Positions 25,765 through 34,392 of a stretch of DNA of 61,013 nucleotides are shown in pieces (positions within the stretch are counted from its first letter, which is position 1; each line of letters begins with the position of its first letter). This DNA comes from Chloroflexota bacterium (GTDB lineage: Bacteria > Chloroflexota > Limnocylindria > Limnocylindrales > CSP1-4), in contig JAICUI010000013.1 of NCBI GenBank assembly GCA_025935925.1, positions 1-61,013 of the forward strand. Reading direction: 5' to 3'. The translations under genes were made by a program, and so were the position numbers. Under the pieces are notes generated by a model. That model saw only the letters and a program-made list of their open reading frames with translations. It was not told the DNA's origin and made no database searches.

Positions 25765-27056
25765 TGGCGGCACAGGCCCACGACCCGTTCGCGGTCTTCC
25801 GTCGCGGCCGGCTCCCGGCGTGGGCCCTCGTGCGCCAGCGGCTGGACGCGACCGAGATCGCCGACGTCGACGACGCCGTCGCCGCGGCGGTCGCGAGCTG
25901 TGCGCACCTGCTCCCGTCGAGCGGCACCGCGTGCGTCGCCGTCGGCAGCCGCGGCATCGACCGGATCGCCGACGTCGCCCGGGCAACGGTGGCGGCCCTT
26001 CGCTCCCGGGGCCTCGACGTGTTCGCGATCCCGGCCATGGGCAGCCACGGCGGCGCGACCGCGGACGGCCAGCTCGCGGTGCTCGCGTCGCTCGGAATCA
26101 CCGAGGCGGCCATCGGCTGCGAGATCCGATCGAGCATGGACACCGTCCGCCTCGGCGAGGTGGACGGCGCGATCCCCGTGTACCTCGACCGGCATGCCGC
26201 CGAGGAGGCGGACGTCATCATCCCCGTCAACCGGGTCAAGCCGCACACGGACTTCCAGGGGCCCATCGCGAGCGGGCTGCTGAAGATGATCGCCATCGGC
26301 ATGAGCAAGCAGCGCGGCGCCGACACCTTCCACGGGCAGGGCTTCCCCGTCTTCGCCGACCTCATCCCCGCCGTCGCCGCGTTCACCATGCGCCGGCGGT
26401 CGATCCCGTTCGGCATCGCGCTGCTCGAGAACGCGCACGCCCGGCTGCGGCGCATCGAGGCGGTCCCGTCCGCGGGGCTCGAAGCACGCGAGCGTGAGCT
26501 GCTGCACGAGGCGGATGCGTCGCTCGCGCGGATCCCCGTGCCGGCGCTCGACGTCCTCATCCTCGACCGCATCGGCAAGGACGTGAGCGGGCTCGGCATG
26601 GATTCCAACGTGGTCGGCCGCTACTACACCGGGCCGACCGGCCGGCCGCCGGCGATCCAGCGGATCGTGGTGCGCGACCTGACGGACGAGACGGACGGCA
26701 ACGCCGTCGGCATCGGCATGGCCGACGTCGTCCTGCGGCACGCCGTCGACCGGATGGACGCTGCGAAGACGTACATGAACTGCATCACCGCCAAGACGCC
26801 GGAGGGCGCCCGGATCGCGCTGACCGCCGAGACGGACGCGGACGCCCTGGACGTCGCCCTCGCCTGCTGCATCAAGGTCGAGCCCGGGACGGCGCGCATC
26901 GTCCGCCTGCTCGACACGAAGCACCTCGAGTGGCTCTACGCGTCGGTGGCGCTGCTCCCGGAGCTCGAGGCGTCGGGCGTCTGCGAGGTCGTCCGGCCGG
27001 CGACGGCCATCGGCTTCGACGAGCTCGGGGCGTTCACGGACCCGCTGCCCGCGTGA
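25764..27056 (+). CDS. LarA-like (lactate racemase superfamily) protein
   Basis: The product has 430 residues. The N-terminal half matches the LarA_N/DUF2088 pattern: VAVGSRGIDRIADVARATV, then AIPAMGSHGGATADGQ with His95, and VNRVKPHTDFQGPIASGLLK with His161 and Lys174. By eye these occupy the places of the two His and the Lys that hold the nickel-pincer cofactor in lactate racemase. The C-terminal half diverges. Nickel-pincer enzymes racemise or epimerise 2-hydroxy acids. Beside a fructuronate-reductase-like SDR, a sugar-acid epimerase is an attractive guess. No larB/C/E maturation genes are in the window. Confidence 0.65.
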   Translation: MAAQAHDPFAVFRRGRLPAWALVRQRLDATEIADVDDAVAAAVASCAHLLPSSGTACVAVGSRGIDRIADVARATVAALRSRGLDVFAIPAMGSHGGATADGQLAVLASLGITEAAIGCEIRSSMDTVRLGEVDGAIPVYLDRHAAEEADVIIPVNRVKPHTDFQGPIASGLLKMIAIGMSKQRGADTFHGQGFPVFADLIPAVAAFTMRRRSIPFGIALLENAHARLRRIEAVPSAGLEARERELLHEADASLARIPVPALDVLILDRIGKDVSGLGMDSNVVGRYYTGPTGRPPAIQRIVVRDLTDETDGNAVGIGMADVVLRHAVDRMDAAKTYMNCITAKTPEGARIALTAETDADALDVALACCIKVEPGTARIVRLLDTKHLEWLYASVALLPELEASGVCEVVRPATAIGFDELGAFTDPLPA

Positions 27057-28069
27057 CGGCGCGCGCGGGCGCGAACCGCCCTGCCGCCGTGAACCGGTTC
27101 GCCGCGACGCTCAGCCGCCTCTCCCCCACCCGGCGCGGCGCCCTGATCTACGTCGCGGCCAGCCTCGTGTTCATCACCACCGACTCGCTCACGAAGGTGC
27201 TGGTCTCCGACGTGCCGGTCGTGGACGTCGTGTTCGGCCGGAACCTCGCGTATCTCTCGGTCGTGGTCCTGGTCGCCGGCGGACGCTCCCCGCGGCGGCT
27301 GCTCGCGACGGCGCATCCCTGGGCGCAGCTCGCGCGTGGCCTCGCGATGTTCGGCACGACCGCGACGTACTTCACGGCCCTGTCGCTGCTGCCGATCGCC
27401 GAGGTCAGCACCCTGTCCTCGACCACGCCGCTGATCGTCGTCGCGCTGGCCGGGCCGTTGCTCGGCGAGCGCGTGACCCGTGCCGCGATCCTGGGCGCCG
27501 TCGTCGGATTCGCCGGCGTGCTCGTCATGGTCGGCCTGGACCCGGCCCACCTCGACCTCGCCGTCCTCGTTCCACTCGCGAACGCCGTGATCTTCGCCCT
27601 GTTCACACTGCTCACGCGCGCGCTCCGTGGGGACCCGCCCGGCGTCACGATGTTCTGGTCGGGTCTCGTGCCGATGGTCGCGGGCACGGTCCTGTTCGCG
27701 GCGGTGCCCACAGCGTCGGTGCCGTCGCCTGGCCAGTGGGCCGCCATCGGCCTCGTCGGCGTGATGGCGCTCAGCGGGCACCGGCTGCTCGTCGCCGCGT
27801 ACCGCTGGGGACGCGCGAGCGACCTCGCACCGCTCGGCTACCTGTCGGTCCTGTGGGCGTTCCTCGTGGGCGCGATCGTGTTCCTGGAGCCGGTCGAGCT
27901 GCGCGCCGTGGCCGGCGCGCTCGCGATCGCTGCGGGCGGCATCGTGGTCCTGCGCAGCAGCGACGAGGAGCCGATCGCGCCGGCGTCCGGCGAGTACGCC
28001 GGGCCGCTCGAGGACGGTGGCGCGGCCGCCCGGCCCGGTCCGGCGTCCGGTGGAGACGCGTCCCGGTAG
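27053..28069 (+). CDS. EamA/DMT-family transporter
   Basis: The product has 338 residues with about ten hydrophobic helices in two EamA repeats (e.g. LIYVAASLVFITTDSLTKVL and LAVLVPLANAVIFALFTLLT) and a disordered, acidic/Pro-rich C-terminal tail. DMT proteins export or import metabolites such as amino acids and sugars. The GTG at 27053 overlaps the previous stop (GTGA); a GTG at 27089 is the alternative. It is the third gene of the divergent operon under operator site 1, so it may move a product or substrate of the SDR/LarA-like pair. Confidence 0.88.
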   Translation: MTARAGANRPAAVNRFAATLSRLSPTRRGALIYVAASLVFITTDSLTKVLVSDVPVVDVVFGRNLAYLSVVVLVAGGRSPRRLLATAHPWAQLARGLAMFGTTATYFTALSLLPIAEVSTLSSTTPLIVVALAGPLLGERVTRAAILGAVVGFAGVLVMVGLDPAHLDLAVLVPLANAVIFALFTLLTRALRGDPPGVTMFWSGLVPMVAGTVLFAAVPTASVPSPGQWAAIGLVGVMALSGHRLLVAAYRWGRASDLAPLGYLSVLWAFLVGAIVFLEPVELRAVAGALAIAAGGIVVLRSSDEEPIAPASGEYAGPLEDGGAAARPGPASGGDASR

Positions 28070-28175
28070 ACCCGCCGTGGGGCGTCGCGTCCGAGGGCCG
28101 GAAGCATGCCAAGATCCGGCCGTCGCCCCAAGGCGTAGTCGAGGGCGAGATCAACAACAGCTCCAGGAGCCCACG

Positions 28176-28586
28176 ATGTTCCGGTCCCGCCCGCGTCCCG
28201 CCCTCCTCGCCACGATCGTCGCGCTCGCCGTCGCGCTCGCGGCTTGCGGATCCAGCTCGTCATCGCCCGCCGCCACGACCGCGCCCACCTCCGCGCCCGC
28301 CGCGAGCAGCGCGGCGTCGCCGGCCGGCGGCGGGGGCGGCGGCAACGCCGTCACCATCCAGAACTTCGCGTTCGGCCCGGCGACGCTCGAGGTGCCGGTC
28401 GGCACGACGGTGACGTGGACGAACCAGGACTCCGCCAGCCACACGGTCACGGCCGACGACGGCTCGTTCGACAGCAAGTCCCTGAGCACGGGGCAGACGT
28501 TCAGCCAGACGTTCTCGACGGCGGGCACGTTCACGTATCACTGCTCGATCCACTCGACGATGAAGGCGACCGTCACCGTCAAGTAG
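28176..28586 (+). CDS. Cupredoxin-domain (plastocyanin/azurin-like) lipoprotein
   Basis: The product has 136 residues. The signal peptide ends in the lipobox ALAACG (Cys24), followed by a Ser/Ala/Gly linker. The cupredoxin fold starts near residue 58. The type 1 copper ligands are all present: His89 in SASHTVTAD, and Cys123, His126 and Met129 in YHCSIHSTMK. It should be a membrane-anchored external electron carrier. The ATG at 28176 follows CAGGAG. It is monocistronic, and its last 8 bases overlap the end of the convergent LLM gene. Confidence 0.92.
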   Translation: MFRSRPRPALLATIVALAVALAACGSSSSSPAATTAPTSAPAASSAASPAGGGGGGNAVTIQNFAFGPATLEVPVGTTVTWTNQDSASHTVTADDGSFDSKSLSTGQTFSQTFSTAGTFTYHCSIHSTMKATVTVK

Positions 28587-29580
28587 GTCGCGCGATCCCC
28601 GCCTCGCCATAGGCCCGCAGCACCGGTTCGGGCTCATCGACCATCAGGTAGAGGTTCACCTGGGTGGCGCCCGCGCGCCGCAGGTCGTCGATCCGCGCGC
28701 GATGCTCCTCGATCCCGCCGAGGATGCAGAACCGGTCGACGGTCGCGTCGTCCACGAAGGCGTAATCGCCGTCGTGCTGCGGGACGTAGGCGTAGTCGCC
28801 GCGCGCCTCGACGTAGCCCGTGAGGTCCGGCGGCAGGGTCGCCGGGTCCTCGCGCCGCAGCAGGTCGATGACGTGGTTCGCGACGAGGGCCGGAAACCAG
28901 CGGACGCCGTCGCGCGTGGCCGCGCGGTCTCCGAGGACCGCGGGCGCCGCGACCTGGATCCGGAACGCGGCGTCGTCCCGCCCGGCACGGCGGAGCGCGT
29001 CGTGCACGCGGCCCACCATCCAGCCGACGAGCGCCGGATCGCCGAGCTGCAGGATGACGCCATCGGCGACCCGCGCCGCGAGCTCCAGCGCCTTCGGACC
29101 GTAGCCCGCGAGCCACACGGGCAACGGTGCGCCCGGCGCGTACACGAGGCGGCTCACGTACGACCCGTACGTCACGCTGCGCCCGGCGACGAGATCCCGG
29201 ATCACGCGGATCGCCTCACCGGTCTCGTCGAGCGTCGCCGGGCGTTCGTCGAGCAACCGGACGGCGCTGTCGCCGCGCCCGATCCCGAGGTCGATTCGCC
29301 CGCCCGACAGCTCCTGGAGCGTCGCGAGCGTGGCCGCGGTCGTCGTCGGGTGGCGCGTCGAGGGATTCGTCACGCACGTGCCGAGCCGGAGCCGCTTGGT
29401 CGCGGTCGCCATGAGCGTCAGGAGCGGGTACGGATCGCGCCACAGGAGCGGACTGTCGAACAGCCACCCGTAGGCGAACCCGGCCGCCTCGGCGGCGCGC
29501 GCGATCGCGGCGGTCCGCGGTCCATCGAAGTCGCACTGGAGCGTGAACCCGAGCTCCACGGCCGTCACGTCCGAATTCAC
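28579..29580 (-). CDS. LLM-class flavin/F420-dependent oxidoreductase (MSMEG_2249-like)
   Basis: The product has 333 residues with the luciferase-like TIM barrel. AAEAAGFAYGWLFDSPLLWR, CVTNPSTRHPTTTAA, DLGIGRGDSAVR, VWLAGYGPKALELAA and LVANHVIDLL match, as I recall it, the TIGR03842/MSMEG_2249 subfamily thought to use coenzyme F420. The GTG at 29580 overlaps the preceding TGA (GTGA). It is the last gene of the nucleoside operon. The beginning of the gene at 60907 closely resembles it, and that copy sits beside a beta-ureidopropionase-like gene. A role in nucleobase breakdown is therefore inferred, not shown. Confidence 0.85.
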   Translation of the reverse strand: MNSDVTAVELGFTLQCDFDGPRTAAIARAAEAAGFAYGWLFDSPLLWRDPYPLLTLMATATKRLRLGTCVTNPSTRHPTTTAATLATLQELSGGRIDLGIGRGDSAVRLLDERPATLDETGEAIRVIRDLVAGRSVTYGSYVSRLVYAPGAPLPVWLAGYGPKALELAARVADGVILQLGDPALVGWMVGRVHDALRRAGRDDAAFRIQVAAPAVLGDRAATRDGVRWFPALVANHVIDLLRREDPATLPPDLTGYVEARGDYAYVPQHDGDYAFVDDATVDRFCILGGIEEHRARIDDLRRAGATQVNLYLMVDEPEPVLRAYGEAGIARPT

Positions 29581-30488
29581 CACGGCGGCGCGACGGCCTC
29601 GAACGCCTCGGCGCTGCCCGGGACCCCGTCGCGCTGCAGCGGGACGACGGCGACCTGGTCGGCGCCTGCGTCGACGATCGACCGGAGCCGCTCCCGGATC
29701 CGGTCCGGCGGCCCCCACGAGACGATCGCGTCGATGAGGCGTTCCGATGGCTCCGGCGTCCAGTCCTCGTCGACGAAGCCGAGGGCGCGGAAGCTCGCGA
29801 GGTACGCCGGCAGCCCGAGGTAGTTCTTGAGCCACGCCGCACCGGCGGCGCGTGCGACGGCCGGGTCGGACTCGGGCAGGACACCCTGCGCGACGACGAG
29901 CGCCGGCGTCGGTCGGCCGGCGTCGGCGGCAGCCTCGTCGAGCGCGCGCCGCATCCCGGCGACGGCCGTCGACGGGACGAGGTACGGGAAGGCGCCGTCA
30001 GCGCGCTCGCCCGCGAGCCGGAGCATCCGCGACCGCAGCGCGGCCAGCAGGACCGGGGGCATCCCGAACGGCGTCGCGACCCGGTACGGGGCGGCGCCGT
30101 ACGCCTCGAGGTAGCCCTGCATCACCTGGACCGGCGAGCCGTAGTCGTGCCCGCGGATGCCCTCGACCCACGGCGCATGGCTGACGCCGAGGCCGAGCAC
30201 GAACCGGCCCGCCGTGACCTCCATCAGCGTTGCGGCGGCTGCGCGCATCGCGGCGGCGTCGCGCGCGTGGATGTTCGCGATCGACGTGCCGAACGTCAGC
30301 CGATCGCTGGATGCCGCGACGGCGGCGAGGAACGAGAACGGCTCCCGGCCGAACCCCTCGCGCGTCCAGAACGCGTCGTACCCGGCCGCATCGACGCGCC
30401 GGACGAAGTCGCGGGCCTCGTCGATCGAGAGGTGGTCCAGCCCCGACCACACCGCGGCCGGTCCGAGAGCGATCGTCATCCGCGTCAT
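29577..30488 (-). CDS. LLM-class flavin-dependent oxidoreductase
   Basis: The product has 303 residues with a luciferase-like fold: AAGYDAFWTREGFGREPFSF, RLTFGTSIANIHARDAAAM, GRFVLGLGVSHAPWVEGIRG and ADGAFPYLVP. It is a different subfamily from the next gene, closer to generic F420/FMN LLM proteins. Its ATG at 30488 overlaps the RbsK stop (ATGA), and its own stop overlaps the next LLM start, so both are translated with the salvage enzymes. The substrate is unknown. Two LLM enzymes in tandem could handle successive steps or form a heteromer. Confidence 0.85.
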   Translation of the reverse strand: MTRMTIALGPAAVWSGLDHLSIDEARDFVRRVDAAGYDAFWTREGFGREPFSFLAAVAASSDRLTFGTSIANIHARDAAAMRAAAATLMEVTAGRFVLGLGVSHAPWVEGIRGHDYGSPVQVMQGYLEAYGAAPYRVATPFGMPPVLLAALRSRMLRLAGERADGAFPYLVPSTAVAGMRRALDEAAADAGRPTPALVVAQGVLPESDPAVARAAGAAWLKNYLGLPAYLASFRALGFVDEDWTPEPSERLIDAIVSWGPPDRIRERLRSIVDAGADQVAVVPLQRDGVPGSAEAFEAVAPPW

Positions 30489-31423
30489 CCCCTTCCTGCG
30501 CGCACCGCAAGGAGCGCCTCGATCTCGTCACCCGTGGCAAGCGCCGGCACCACGCCCATCCTGGTGCAGGCGAGCGCCCCCGCGACCACAGCGCGTCGCA
30601 CGGCGGCTTCGATCGGTTCCCCGGCCGCGACCGCCACGGCGAGCGTCGCGCTGAACGCGTCGCCGGCGCCCGTCGTGTCGACGACGTCGACCGCGGGCGA
30701 CGGGACGTCGAGCACGCCGTCGTCGCGGACGATGCGCGCGCCCGCCTCGCCCCGCGTCAGCACGACGCAGCGCACGCCGTCGCGAAGCAGCCGCCGGCAG
30801 TCGTCGAGGTCGGCGCCAGCCGCGTCCGGGCCGCGGCCCGCGAGGATGCGCAGCTCCGTCTCGTTCGGCGTCAGCACGTCGACGGACGCGAGGGCTTCCG
30901 CCTCGATCGGTCGCGCCGGCGCGGGGTTGAGGATCGCGGGCACCCCGTGGGACCTCGCCTCGCGCATCGCCGCGATGGCGGTCTCGACCGGGATCTCCAG
31001 CTGCGCGACGACCGCGCCGCTCGCGCCGATCCGGTCGCGTGCCGATTCGACCTCGGTCGGGACGAGACCGGCGTTCGCGCCCGGGTCGAGGACGATCCGG
31101 TTCTGGCCGTCCGGCTCGACGAGAACGAACCCAGCGCCGGTCGGGACGCCGTCTCGCACCAGGACGTGGTCGAGCCTGAGGGCCTCGGCCGCCCACAGCG
31201 CGCGCGCCGCGTCGCCGTACGCATCGCGGCCGATTGCGACGACGAGCGCGACGTCCGCCCCGAGCCGGGCCGCCTGGATCGCCTGGTTGCTGCCCTTGCC
31301 GCCCGGGCCCTCGGCGAACGCCGATCCGATCACGGTCTCGCCGGCCGCCGGCGCCCGGTCGATCCGCATCACGAGGCCCACGGCGTAGCTGCCGACCACC
31401 GTGATGACGGGCCGCACCGGCAT
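30485..31423 (-). CDS. rbsK: Ribokinase (PfkB family)
   Basis: RbsK phosphorylates ribose, released here by the nucleoside hydrolases, to ribose-5-phosphate. The 312 residues show the PfkB motifs: GPGGKGSNQAIQAARLGADV near 40-60, the substrate strand PAILNPAPARP, LTPNETELRIL, and the anion-hole/catalytic motif VDTTGAGDAFSATLA with the catalytic Asp. ATG 31423 overlaps the DeoC stop (TGATG). All neighbours release or use pentose phosphate, so ribose, or perhaps deoxyribose, is the likely substrate. Confidence 0.92.
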   Translation of the reverse strand: MPVRPVITVVGSYAVGLVMRIDRAPAAGETVIGSAFAEGPGGKGSNQAIQAARLGADVALVVAIGRDAYGDAARALWAAEALRLDHVLVRDGVPTGAGFVLVEPDGQNRIVLDPGANAGLVPTEVESARDRIGASGAVVAQLEIPVETAIAAMREARSHGVPAILNPAPARPIEAEALASVDVLTPNETELRILAGRGPDAAGADLDDCRRLLRDGVRCVVLTRGEAGARIVRDDGVLDVPSPAVDVVDTTGAGDAFSATLAVAVAAGEPIEAAVRRAVVAGALACTRMGVVPALATGDEIEALLAVRAGRG

Positions 31424-32142
31424 CAGTAGCTCGTGGCGCCGTCGGTGCCGCGCACGATCGCGATCCCCGCGCTCGAGCCGACGAGGTCGGCGCCGGCCTC
31501 GAGGAGCGCGATGGCGTGCGCGCGGTGCTTGATCCCGCCCGATCCCTTCACGCCGACGCCCGGCGGCACCCGGCCGCGCAAGTAGCGCATCTCCTCCGGC
31601 GACGCGATGCCGACCGCGCTGGAGCTCGCGTTCTTCACCCAGCGGACCCCGGCCTCGACCGCGAGGTCCACCGCGCGGTCGCGCTGGTCCGGAGACAGCA
31701 GCGGCAGCTCGAGCATCACCTTCACCGACGCGGGGGCCGCCGCGGTGACGACCGCGCGGAGGTCGTCTCGGAATCCGGCCTCGTCGCCGCTCAGCAGCCA
31801 CCCGACGGCGGGCATGACGTCGAGCTCGACCGCGCCCGCGTGCGCGAGGCTGCGCGCCTCGGCGACCTTGCCCGCGGTGCTCATCGAGCCCCCGGGAAAG
31901 TCGACGGCGGACGCGACCTTCACGCCCGTGCCGCGCAGGACCGCGACCGCCAGCGGGACCCACGCGCCCCCGACCATCGCCGCGTCGAACCCGAATTCCA
32001 CGCACTCCTCGCAGTGCCGCTCGACGTCGCTTCGCGTGGCGTCGGCGCGGATCAGCGTGTGCTGGATCCGTGCCGAGAGGCTGGCCGGCGACCAGTCGTC
32101 GACGCCCCCGTCGGGTGGCTGCGCGGCCCGGTCCGTGGTCAT
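31423..32142 (-). CDS. deoC: Deoxyribose-phosphate aldolase
   Basis: DeoC splits 2-deoxyribose-5-phosphate into acetaldehyde and glyceraldehyde-3-phosphate. The 239 residues form a TIM barrel. The Schiff-base Lys is in VRWVKNASSSAVG (usually VKTSTG) and the second active-site Lys in VGVKGSGGIKHRAHA. HTLIRADATRSDVERHCEE gives the N-terminal Asp. The altered VKNASS motif is a mild divergence. ATG at 32142 overlaps the nucleoside hydrolase stop (ATGA). A phosphopentomutase, needed to link phosphorylase products to DeoC, is not in the window. Confidence 0.88.
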   Translation of the reverse strand: MTTDRAAQPPDGGVDDWSPASLSARIQHTLIRADATRSDVERHCEECVEFGFDAAMVGGAWVPLAVAVLRGTGVKVASAVDFPGGSMSTAGKVAEARSLAHAGAVELDVMPAVGWLLSGDEAGFRDDLRAVVTAAAPASVKVMLELPLLSPDQRDRAVDLAVEAGVRWVKNASSSAVGIASPEEMRYLRGRVPPGVGVKGSGGIKHRAHAIALLEAGADLVGSSAGIAIVRGTDGATSY

Positions 32143-33062
32143 CGCTCCCACCGCCCGAGCACGTTGCGGTAGAAGCCGTCGAGGTCGACGTCGCTCATGA
32201 CCGTGACCGGCCGCCCGGCGGGATCCAGCGCGGTGCGGCCCTGGCTCGGTCCGTCGGGAATCAGGGTCACGTGCTCCGCGGTGGTGGCGAACAGCTCCGG
32301 CCACTCGACGTACGCGGCCGTGAGGACGTCCCAGAAGTAGTAGGTCTGGTGCGCGACCAGCGCGTAGCACTGCGCAGCGAGGTCCGAGAACGCATATCGC
32401 CGCCGCCGGCCGAGGGTCTTCAGGAAGCCCGTCGTCATCAGGACGCGATTGGTGAGATCGAGCGGGCACATCACGATGGGGATGGGCGTGGCGAAGACCT
32501 CGGCCGCCGCGATGGGGTCCCAGTAGACGTTCCACTCCATCGAGCCGTCCTGGCCGCCCTCCTTCCACGGGTCCACGTTGCCCTTCACGCGCAGCGCGCC
32601 GCCCATCCACACGATCCGCTCGATCCTCGACTCGACGCCCGCGTCGACACGCAGGGCGGCCGCGATCGTCGTCAGCGGGCCCGTGCACAGGATCGTGACG
32701 GGCGCCGGCGCGCTGGCGAGCACGCTCGCCAGCCACCGCTCGCCCGGCTCGCCGACCTCCTTCGTCCGGACGTCGTCGTGCTCGTTCAGGACCGGCAGGA
32801 TGTCGACGGAGAACGAGTCGCGACGCGCCTCGATCATGAACGGGTTGAGGCCGCGGACCCGGCTCCTCGCGACGGGCACCTCCGGGCGCCCGGCGAGGTC
32901 GCAGATCTTGCGGCTCGCGGACACGGCGGGCTCGATGTAGCAGTCGGCCGGCGTGACGACGACCCCGAGCAGGTCGTGGGACTCGAAGGTCAGCGCGAGC
33001 AACAGCGTGAGGTAGTCGTCCACGCCCCCGTCGTGATCGAGGACGAACAGCGGCCGGGTCAT
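32139..33062 (-). CDS. Inosine/uridine-type nucleoside hydrolase (IUNH family)
   Basis: The enzyme hydrolyses ribonucleosides to ribose and free base in the cytoplasm. The 307 residues begin FVLDHDGGVDDYLTLLLAL, the calcium-binding Asp cluster (usual form DTDPGIDD). ILCTGPLTTIAAAL, IVWMGGALRVKGNVDP and EWNVYWDPIAAAEV provide the ribose-binding loop. The late DVLTAAYVEWP gives the final Asp. Base preference cannot be read. ATG 33062, 13 bases after the MFS gene. Confidence 0.92.
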   Translation of the reverse strand: MTRPLFVLDHDGGVDDYLTLLLALTFESHDLLGVVVTPADCYIEPAVSASRKICDLAGRPEVPVARSRVRGLNPFMIEARRDSFSVDILPVLNEHDDVRTKEVGEPGERWLASVLASAPAPVTILCTGPLTTIAAALRVDAGVESRIERIVWMGGALRVKGNVDPWKEGGQDGSMEWNVYWDPIAAAEVFATPIPIVMCPLDLTNRVLMTTGFLKTLGRRRRYAFSDLAAQCYALVAHQTYYFWDVLTAAYVEWPELFATTAEHVTLIPDGPSQGRTALDPAGRPVTVMSDVDLDGFYRNVLGRWER

Positions 33063-33075
33063 GCCTCCCCCTCCA

Positions 33076-34392
33076 TCAGCCCTGCATCTCGATCGCTGCC
33101 GTCCTCGCCGTCGCGGCCGCATGGCGCGGCTCCGTGAACCGCACGGCGACCACCACCATGCCCGCAAGCGCGAGCGCCGCCGAGACCGCGAACACCACCG
33201 CGTACGAGGTGGCGCCCGCGATGGCCGCGCCGAGCAGCGGCGCGACGATCAGCGCGGGCGCGATCAGCGTGCTGGTGATCCCGAGGTAGCGGCTGGTGTC
33301 CTCCGGGGGCGCGACCTCGAACGTCAGGTTCGGATCGGACGTCATCGCGCCCGCGTTGGCGAGCCCGACGAGCGCGAACGCGAGCCCGAACGCCGGAACC
33401 CCGACCGCGACCATCGCGACGAGCATCGCGAGCGTCAGCGCGAGCCCCGTCGTGAGCAGGACGACCTTCCACCCGAAGCGGTCGCCGATGAGGCCGAGGC
33501 CGAGGCCGCCAAGGGACTGTGCGACGAGCAGGAACGAGGCGAACAGCGCCGCGTCGGCGGCGGTCAGGCCGCGGTCGAGCGCCGACGCCGCGAGAAACCC
33601 GACGCCCATCGTCCCGAGCGCGACGACGCTCCGGCCGGCGAGGAACCAGCGATACGCCGCGTGCCGCCGGAGGAGCGCCGGGACGCCGCGCACGAGCACG
33701 AAGAACGGCTCCCGGGGGGCCGCATCCGGGAACGGCTCCTCCCGGAAGTTCCAGATGAACCCGAGCGACAGGAACGACAGCACGAACGCGATCCAGAACA
33801 CGACCTGGATCCCTGTTGGCTCGGGGAGCGAGGCGAGGATGCGGGTGGCGACGAGCGCGCCGATCGCGCCGAGGAGGCCGCCCAGGAGCTGGACGCCGCC
33901 GTAGAACCGGCCGCGGTAGCGGACGATCGACTTGGAGAACAGCTCGCCGTACGGCGGACCGATCAGGCCGGTCGTGGTCGCATAGCCCGCGAACACGACG
34001 AAGAACAGGACGAGCACGACCTCCGGTGCGACGGCGCCCTGGAGCTGCGCGACGAGCGCGATGGCGAGGATGCCGACCCGCTCGGCAAGCGCGATCGCGA
34101 ACACGAGCGGCTTGCGCCGCGCCCGGCCCATCGACAGATGCGCGCCCACGAGCTGGGGCGCGTAGTGGCCGACGGCGAAGATCGCCGCGAGCAGCCCGAG
34201 CGCGAGCGGCGCCGCGGTGAGCGACTTCACGAACGCGGGCAGGATGGTCGTCTCGGACAGCAGCGCGATGGCGAACGCGAACGCCGCCTGGTCGCCGGTC
34301 ATCAGCAGGTAGTTCCGCCGGAGGTTGCGTTCCGCGGCGGCGATGTACTCCGGGTGCGAGCGACGGAGGAGCTCGACGTCAGCCTCGGCCAT
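33076..34392 (-). CDS. MFS transporter
   Basis: The product has 438 residues and about twelve transmembrane helices (e.g. LALGLLAAIFAVGHYAPQLV, VLVLFFVVFAGYATTTGLI) with a central cytoplasmic loop rich in Arg/Pro (FREEPFPDAAPREPF). The loop between helices 2 and 3 carries MGRARRKP, matching the MFS G-x-x-x-D/R-R-x-G-R/K position. It lies between nucleoside phosphorylases and a nucleoside hydrolase, so nucleoside, base or pentose transport is suggested. Its start overlaps the end of the upstream phosphorylase gene by 14 bases. Confidence 0.88.
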   Translation of the reverse strand: MAEADVELLRRSHPEYIAAAERNLRRNYLLMTGDQAAFAFAIALLSETTILPAFVKSLTAAPLALGLLAAIFAVGHYAPQLVGAHLSMGRARRKPLVFAIALAERVGILAIALVAQLQGAVAPEVVLVLFFVVFAGYATTTGLIGPPYGELFSKSIVRYRGRFYGGVQLLGGLLGAIGALVATRILASLPEPTGIQVVFWIAFVLSFLSLGFIWNFREEPFPDAAPREPFFVLVRGVPALLRRHAAYRWFLAGRSVVALGTMGVGFLAASALDRGLTAADAALFASFLLVAQSLGGLGLGLIGDRFGWKVVLLTTGLALTLAMLVAMVAVGVPAFGLAFALVGLANAGAMTSDPNLTFEVAPPEDTSRYLGITSTLIAPALIVAPLLGAAIAGATSYAVVFAVSAALALAGMVVVAVRFTEPRHAAATARTAAIEMQG

